From an uncultured Comamonas sp. (lineage in GTDB: Bacteria; Pseudomonadota; Gammaproteobacteria; Burkholderiales; Burkholderiaceae_C), in assembly GCA_947306475.1 (NCBI GenBank), contig CAMZGS010000013.1:1-64000 (forward strand): a stretch of 64,000 nt of DNA. The letters run 5' to 3'. Under the pieces are notes generated by a model. That model worked only from the letters and a program-made list of their open reading frames with translations. It made no database searches and was not told the origin of the DNA. A program made the position numbers and the translations under genes. Every line of letters begins with the position of its first letter. Position 1 is the stretch's first letter. Below, in pieces: positions 59,292-64,000 of the stretch.

Positions 59292-60730
59292 CTACGATAA
59301 AAAGAGCTTTTGGCGCAGGCGTGACAAGGGCTAAAGGCCGATTTGGCTCAAAATTCTTCCGTCTGGCACCGCTGGCTTTCAGCCTGGCGCTGTGGGCCGC
59401 TTCCCCGGCGCAGGCCACGGATTTGCTCCAGGTCTGGCAAGCCGCGCAGCACCATGATCGCACCCTGCTGGCGGCCCAGGCAGCGCATGGCACGGCCCAG
59501 CCGCAGCGTGCCCAGGCACGTGCCCTGTGGCGCCCCAGCGTGGGCCTGCAGGCCAGCGCCGGACGGGGCTATGGCCAGACACACATGCAAGGGGCCCAGT
59601 TCAGCGCCCCGGGCATGGGCACCCACGACGGGGTGGACTTCGGCACCTCCGTCACCCACGGCCACGTCACCCAGGTGGGGGTGCAGGCCGTCCAGCCGCT
59701 GATCGATCCACAGCGCCGCGCCCGGCAGCAGCAATTGCGGCTGAGCGCCGACATGGGCGATCTGCAATGGCAGGCGGCCCGGCAGGCGGCCATGCTGCGT
59801 GTTGTCGAGCAATACCTGGATCTGGCCGTGGCGCAAGAGGCGCTGCAGGTGCTGGAGCAGCAACTGCAGGCCGTGGACCGCGCCCTGGCCGAGGCCCAGG
59901 AGCGCTTCGATCTGGGAGCGGCCCCGATCACGGCGGTGCACGAGGCCCGCGCCCACCAGGCCCAGCTGCAGGCCCGCCACCTGGCCGCCCAGGCCGATCT
60001 GCAGGTGCAGCAGCGCAAGCTGCAGGACAGCACCGGGCTGCCAGCCAACGCGCTGCAGCCGCGCCTGCCCGGCAACGTCGCCGCGCAAGGCCTGGCGCTG
60101 GAGCTGTGGCAGGAGCGCGCGGCAGCGCAGAACTTCAGCATCCGCCTGCAGCAGCTGGCCACCGATGTGGCACAGGCCGAAGCCGACAGGCAACGCGCCA
60201 GCGCTGCCGCACGGGTGGACATCGTGGCCCAGGCCCAGCAGCAGCGCCTCTCGGGCCGGGGCGACTACAGCCAGCATGCCCGCAACAAGGAGACCCAGGC
60301 CGCCATCGGCGTGCAGCTGACCGTGCCGCTGTACACCGGCGGCTACCGCTCGGCCCGGGAGCAGGAAGCCGTGGCGCAGTGGCAGGCTGCCCTGGCGCAG
60401 CTGGAGGCCACCCGACAGCAGGTGGCCCAGCAGGTGCATGCCGCCTGGCTGGGTGAGCAGACCGGTGCCCGACAGGTGCAGGCGCTGGAAGCGGCCCTGC
60501 AGGCCAGTGCCGCACGGCAGGATGCCACGCGCACCGGTCATGCGGTGGGCCACCGCACCGTGCTGGATGTGCTGCAGGCCGACAGCGAGCACGCCAACAC
60601 CCAGCTGGCCCTGGCCCAGGCACGCAGCCGCCTGCTGCTGGCTCAGCTGCAACTGGCGCAACTGGCCGGGGCACTGGATGAGAGCGCCCTGCACCAGGCC
60701 AACCGGCAGCTGCTGGCCAAAAGCCATTAA
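59288..60730 (+). CDS. Outer-membrane factor of RND operon
   Basis: 480 residues with a signal peptide ending ASPAQA. Two OEP repeats are visible: RFDLGAAPITAVHEARAHQAQLQARHLAAQADL and AVGHRTVLDVLQADSEHANTQLALAQARSRLLLAQL. The arrangement is closest to TolC of type I secretion and RND systems. The ATG overlaps the pump stop (ATGA). It completes the tripartite pump. Confidence 0.92.
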   Translation: MTTIKRAFGAGVTRAKGRFGSKFFRLAPLAFSLALWAASPAQATDLLQVWQAAQHHDRTLLAAQAAHGTAQPQRAQARALWRPSVGLQASAGRGYGQTHMQGAQFSAPGMGTHDGVDFGTSVTHGHVTQVGVQAVQPLIDPQRRARQQQLRLSADMGDLQWQAARQAAMLRVVEQYLDLAVAQEALQVLEQQLQAVDRALAEAQERFDLGAAPITAVHEARAHQAQLQARHLAAQADLQVQQRKLQDSTGLPANALQPRLPGNVAAQGLALELWQERAAAQNFSIRLQQLATDVAQAEADRQRASAAARVDIVAQAQQQRLSGRGDYSQHARNKETQAAIGVQLTVPLYTGGYRSAREQEAVAQWQAALAQLEATRQQVAQQVHAAWLGEQTGARQVQALEAALQASAARQDATRTGHAVGHRTVLDVLQADSEHANTQLALAQARSRLLLAQLQLAQLAGALDESALHQANRQLLAKSH

Positions 60731-60742
60731 AAACCATAGCTG

Positions 60743-60780
60743 CAAGCGCTTGTGTATAAAGCGCTTGAGCCGTATTTTTA
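60743..60780 (+). repeat. AGCTGC-type short hairpin repeat, copy E
   Basis: ATAGCTGCAAGCGCTTG followed by AAAGCGCTTGAGCC and TATTTTTATC. CAAGCGC pairs with GCGCTTG. It is a shorter subfamily than copies A-D and probably terminates the RND operon. Confidence 0.6.
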
Positions 60781-60810
60781 TCTTAAACCCTCAATACAAG
60801 GAGCATCACC

Positions 60811-61020
60811 ATGACCTCTTGGCAAATCGTGCGTTTGTTTGCCGGCACCTTCATTCTTCTGTCCCTGGCGCTGGGCATTCCCGGCAGTCCGGTGTTCGTC
60901 AGCGAATGGTTCCTGGCCTTCACGGCCTTTGTGGGGGCCAATCTGCTGCAAAGCGGCCTGACGAAGTGGTGCCTGCTGGAGAGCATTCTGCGCAAGCTGG
61001 GCGTCACGCCAGGCTGCTGA
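60811..61020 (+). CDS. DUF2892-type membrane protein (YgaP-like C-terminus)
   Basis: 69 residues from MTSWQIVRLFAGTFILLSLALG. Two hydrophobic segments with SPVFVSEWFLAFTAFVGANLLQSGLTKWCLLESILRKLGV match the DUF2892 inner-membrane module found alone or fused to rhodanese in YgaP. The Cys (KWCLLE) may carry persulfide. It follows the RND operon. Confidence 0.85.
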   Translation: MTSWQIVRLFAGTFILLSLALGIPGSPVFVSEWFLAFTAFVGANLLQSGLTKWCLLESILRKLGVTPGC

Positions 61021-61050
61021 TACCGGGCGTGACGGGCTGGTCGGCGTGTC

Positions 61051-62613
61051 TTACGGCACGTAATTGACCCAGGAAGAGTTCTTGCCCGAGCGCATCAGGT
61101 AGTTGCCCTGGGGGGGGCGCATCATCACCACGTCGGCGTTTTCCGAGACGAAGTCCGTGGCCTGCAGCTGCTGCAAGCGCTGCTCCAGCGAGGGCGAGCC
61201 GGCATTGAGCGGACTGTCCCGCAGCAGGTCCAGCACCAGGGCGTTGACGCCGTAGTAGCTCACCGGGGTGTTGTTGACGATGGTCGAGCCCGTGCCCGCA
61301 CCGGGCATGCCAATGAGCTTCATGCCCACCGGCACCAGGGTGATGCGCGGGTTGGGAATCTCGCGCATCCCGGAGATCTGGAAGCGGTCGCCCCGCAGGG
61401 CGGCGCCGTGCTCGGGGATGAGCAGCAGCAGCACCGGGCGGCCGGTGCTTTCCAGCTCGGAGATGAACTGATCAAAGTCGGCCAGCAGTTTGCTCAGGCG
61501 TGGCTTGTAGGTATCCAGGCTGGAGCGCGAGGCAATGCCTTCCACATGGTTGCCGTCGTGCAGCGAAACCGTGTTGTAGTACAGCGCTGCGGGCTGCGAG
61601 CCCTGGCTCTGGCGCTGTTGCCACCAGCGGCGCAGCAGGGCAATGTCGGAAAAGATCGGCGAGCCGTCGAAATTGCGCATGGCAATGGGCGCATTGCTTG
61701 GCAGCTCCAGGCGCCCGGCCATGCCGGCGCGCGCTTCCAGCATCCTGGCAAATTCATCGAACTTGCCGTCGTGGTTGAGCAGCCCCTGGACCTTGTAGCC
61801 CAGCTGCTCCAGGCTGGGGAACAGGTAGCAGGCCGGGTCAACGCCTTCGTACAGATCTTGGTGCGAGGTCTGGCCGCAGGAGCCACGCGTCAGCCGCAGC
61901 GCCGCCGGGCCGCTGTAGCTGGCCGCGCTGTTGAACTGGGTGAAGACCACATCGAAGCGCCGAAACAGGGGGTGGTCGCGCAGACCGACAAACTCCAGGT
62001 CGTCCCAGGAGAGCGAGCACACCTGCAGCACAACGATGTCAAACGGCGGGGTGGCCCCGCCCAGCGAGAACGAGAGCTTGCGCTGCGCCTCATTAGCGTA
62101 GAACGCCTGCAGCTGCGCATCGGGCGTCTGGGCGGTGGCCGCCCCACCCTCCTGGCCAGGCACCGGCGCCCCCACGGACACTGGCACGGATTCCACCGGA
62201 GAAGCAAGCAGCGCCGCCGAGATGGGGACGCTGAAAATGCCGGCAAACGCCAGCGGGGTGAACCGAATGCGTCGTGCCAGCAGCAGGTACAGCACAAACA
62301 CGGCCAGCCCACCCAGCAGGGCGCGCCCATCAACCACGCGGCCCAGCAGCTCCATGAGGTAGTCCAGCCGGAAGTTGGCCAGTGACGAGACTTGGGAGAG
62401 CACGCGCTCCAGCGAGGGCAGGAAGGAGTCGTAGTACAGCAGCCCCAGCGCCAGGGGCCAGGCCAGCCAGGCACGCACGGTCTGCAGCCGGCCAGGGGCC
62501 AGCGGCCACAGCAAAAAGAGGGCCAGCAGCAGGTTTTCGCGCCAGTGGAAATTCAACCGGTCGCTGTAAAACAGGGCCAGCTTGGCAAAAAAGTAGAAGC
62601 TCCAGTGCCGCAT
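61051..62613 (-). CDS. bcsG: Cellulose phosphoethanolamine transferase BcsG
   Basis: 520 residues. Four to five N-terminal membrane segments (residues 1-140) precede a periplasmic alkaline-phosphatase-fold domain with IVVLQVCSLSWDDLEFVGL, FNSAASYSGPAALRLTRGSCGQTSH (candidate catalytic Ser) and LLLIPEHGAALRGDR. BcsG decorates cellulose with phosphoethanolamine. It lies 5 nt after bcsA, indicating a bcs operon that continues to the right. Confidence 0.92.
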   Translation of the reverse strand: MRHWSFYFFAKLALFYSDRLNFHWRENLLLALFLLWPLAPGRLQTVRAWLAWPLALGLLYYDSFLPSLERVLSQVSSLANFRLDYLMELLGRVVDGRALLGGLAVFVLYLLLARRIRFTPLAFAGIFSVPISAALLASPVESVPVSVGAPVPGQEGGAATAQTPDAQLQAFYANEAQRKLSFSLGGATPPFDIVVLQVCSLSWDDLEFVGLRDHPLFRRFDVVFTQFNSAASYSGPAALRLTRGSCGQTSHQDLYEGVDPACYLFPSLEQLGYKVQGLLNHDGKFDEFARMLEARAGMAGRLELPSNAPIAMRNFDGSPIFSDIALLRRWWQQRQSQGSQPAALYYNTVSLHDGNHVEGIASRSSLDTYKPRLSKLLADFDQFISELESTGRPVLLLLIPEHGAALRGDRFQISGMREIPNPRITLVPVGMKLIGMPGAGTGSTIVNNTPVSYYGVNALVLDLLRDSPLNAGSPSLEQRLQQLQATDFVSENADVVMMRPPQGNYLMRSGKNSSWVNYVP

Positions 62614-62618
62614 GGGTG

Positions 62619-64000
62619 TCAGGATGGGTAGGAGGCGGCATTGCGCCTTTTGAAGGTGTGCTCACGCCAGCGTTGCTGCAGCGCCTGCCACAGGGTGCGA
62701 TAGCCTGTCAGGCCCAGCTGCACGATTTCCTGCAGCCCCAGAAGGGGACGATCGTCCGCCTGTTCGGTATTCCAGCTCGTCCAGGAGTCGGGGCGGGCAA
62801 AGGTGCACTGCACCAGTGCAATCTGCTCGTCGCGCGAGAGCTCGTTGAACTGCAGCCCCAGCGTTCCGTGCCCGTGGTCCAGCACCACTGTGGCGGGAAA
62901 GGCGTGTTCGCAGTCGTCCCACCACAGCCCTACGTGCACGGGTGTGTTCATCGGCAACGGCTGCCAGTTGACGGTATCGAGCTGCTGCAGCCGCAGGCCC
63001 AGCCCGCTCATGGAGTAATCGGTGCAGGTGGCACGCAGCGCCCGGCCATCTTCCAGGTACAACGTCGCCGGCAGGGACGCGGCCACCCGGTGCATGCGCC
63101 GCACCTGCCGGGACTCTGCCGCCACGCCGATGGCCGCGCCCAGCATGCACAGACTGTAGGTGGTCCAGATCAGGTTCATCAGTACGGTGGCCGTCTCATC
63201 GGTGTTCCACCAGAACAGGCGCACGATGCCAAAGACAAACGCCGCCATGTTCAGCAGCACCAGCACCGTGTAGGGCAAGGAGGTGGACCAGTCGAAGTAC
63301 GAGCGCTCCACCAGCCCCCCTTTGGCGGTGACGTTGAACTTGCCCAGCTTGGGGTTGACCATGGCCAGCGTGGTGGGCAAGGCGACGTACCAGGCCAGCA
63401 CGGTCTCATAGACCTCGGCCCAGAAGGTGTGACGGAACTTGCCCTGGATGTGCGTGTTGGCAATGCTCGACTGCAGGATGTAGGGCAGCACGTACAGCGC
63501 CAGCAGGGCCGCGTGTGCGTGGATGATGTAGATGTGGAAGAAAAGGTAGGCCATGGGCGCGGTGAGAAACACCAGGCGTGGCAGGCCAAAGAAGAAGTGC
63601 AGCATGGCATTGCTGTAGCAGATGCGCTGCCACAGCGTCAGCCCCTTGCCGAGCAGGGGGTTGTCCGTGCGGAAGATCTGCGCCATGCCGCGCGCCCAGC
63701 GGATGCGCTGGCCCACGTGGGCGGACAGACTCTCGGTGGCCAGGCCGGCCGCCTGGGCCAGATTGATGTAGGCGGTGCTGTAGCCGCGCCGGTGCAGCTT
63801 GAGTGCGGTGTGCGCGTCCTCGGTCACCGTCTCCGCGGCAATACCGCCCACTTCCATCAGTGGCCCACGGCGAATGACGGCGCAGGAGCCGCAGAAGAAG
63901 GTGGCATTCCAGAAGTCGTTGCCATCCTGCACCAGCCCGTAGAACAGCGCGCCCTCGTTGGGCACGCGCCGGAAGGTGCCCAGATTGCGCTCGAATGGAT
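62619..64000 (-). CDS. bcsA: Cellulose synthase catalytic subunit, partial
   Basis: The C-terminal 460 residues are visible; the reading frame continues past the right edge (PFERNLGTFRRVPNEGALF). GT2 motifs are present: VTEDAHTA (TED) and VGQRIRWARGM (QxxRW). Several membrane helices follow. A PilZ domain (LRATCTDYSMSGLGLRL...) supplies c-di-GMP activation. It polymerises UDP-glucose into beta-1,4-glucan. The c-di-GMP control links it conceptually to the GGDEF/EAL protein at 35212. Confidence 0.95.
   Translation of the reverse strand, partial: PFERNLGTFRRVPNEGALFYGLVQDGNDFWNATFFCGSCAVIRRGPLMEVGGIAAETVTEDAHTALKLHRRGYSTAYINLAQAAGLATESLSAHVGQRIRWARGMAQIFRTDNPLLGKGLTLWQRICYSNAMLHFFFGLPRLVFLTAPMAYLFFHIYIIHAHAALLALYVLPYILQSSIANTHIQGKFRHTFWAEVYETVLAWYVALPTTLAMVNPKLGKFNVTAKGGLVERSYFDWSTSLPYTVLVLLNMAAFVFGIVRLFWWNTDETATVLMNLIWTTYSLCMLGAAIGVAAESRQVRRMHRVAASLPATLYLEDGRALRATCTDYSMSGLGLRLQQLDTVNWQPLPMNTPVHVGLWWDDCEHAFPATVVLDHGHGTLGLQFNELSRDEQIALVQCTFARPDSWTSWNTEQADDRPLLGLQEIVQLGLTGYRTLWQALQQRWREHTFKRRNAASYPS

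Overview
The window is high-GC DNA from a betaproteobacterium of the Burkholderiales, most likely Comamonadaceae (a Comamonas/Acidovorax-type genome). This rests on recognisable chromosomal genes (argA, nrdAB, norCBQD, maf-rlmH-rsfS, hemF-purD-yebC, bcsA/bcsG) and on a scattered hairpin repeat with AGCTGCTTGCGC ends that I associate with that family. No database search was possible, so names rest on motifs, length and context.

Positions 1 to about 27,886 are the right part of an integrated tailed phage. It is joined to the chromosome at the 3' fragment of a tRNA-Leu(CAA) gene (27830-27886), directly after a tyrosine integrase. Leftward late genes (1-2624: tail-fibre-like, collagen-like and terminase-small-subunit-like proteins) run off the left edge. 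A small regulatory patch (2700-3500) carries three copies of a 22-bp operator-like dyad. A leftward early operon (10462 down to 5320) encodes a Cro/YdaS-like protein, a replication-initiation protein, a DnaC-like helicase loader, NinB, RusA and an HNH/Ref-type nuclease. Rightward from the switch, a repressor-like HTH protein heads a five-gene, tightly overlapping operon (10537-13173) with a nucleotidyltransferase-like protein and a RelE-type toxin; this is a candidate lysogenic-conversion or defence cassette. It is followed by a KilA-N protein and a higB-higA toxin-antitoxin pair. A second operator-controlled promoter at about 16,140 starts a rightward operon that begins with about 700 nt of highly structured, non-coding sequence. 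The operon continues with small phage proteins, RecT, a YqaJ-type exonuclease, an HU protein, a C5 cytosine methyltransferase, an excisionase candidate and the integrase.

From 27,909 the DNA is chromosomal: initiator tRNA-fMet, argA, a glutaredoxin with class I ribonucleotide reductase (nrdB, nrdA, with NrdR-box-like sites), an RRM RNA-binding protein, tRNA-Pro, a large membrane GGDEF/EAL protein with a NarX/PilJ-like input domain, and the nitric-oxide reductase operon norC-norB-norQ-norD behind an FNR/Dnr-type box. Then come housekeeping genes (maf, rlmH, rsfS, hemF, purD, yebC, a HerA-like ATPase, a Pcm-type methyltransferase, a rhodanese) and a TolC-like protein. A divergent KfrA-like/tyrosine-recombinase pair follows, then an ArsR-controlled RND efflux operon (membrane fusion protein, pump, outer-membrane factor). 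The window ends in cellulose genes (bcsG, bcsA truncated by the right edge).

The least explained items are the structured RNA-like stretch at 16,173-16,880, the five-gene cassette next to the phage repressor, and the 22-bp operator family with its candidate small regulator.
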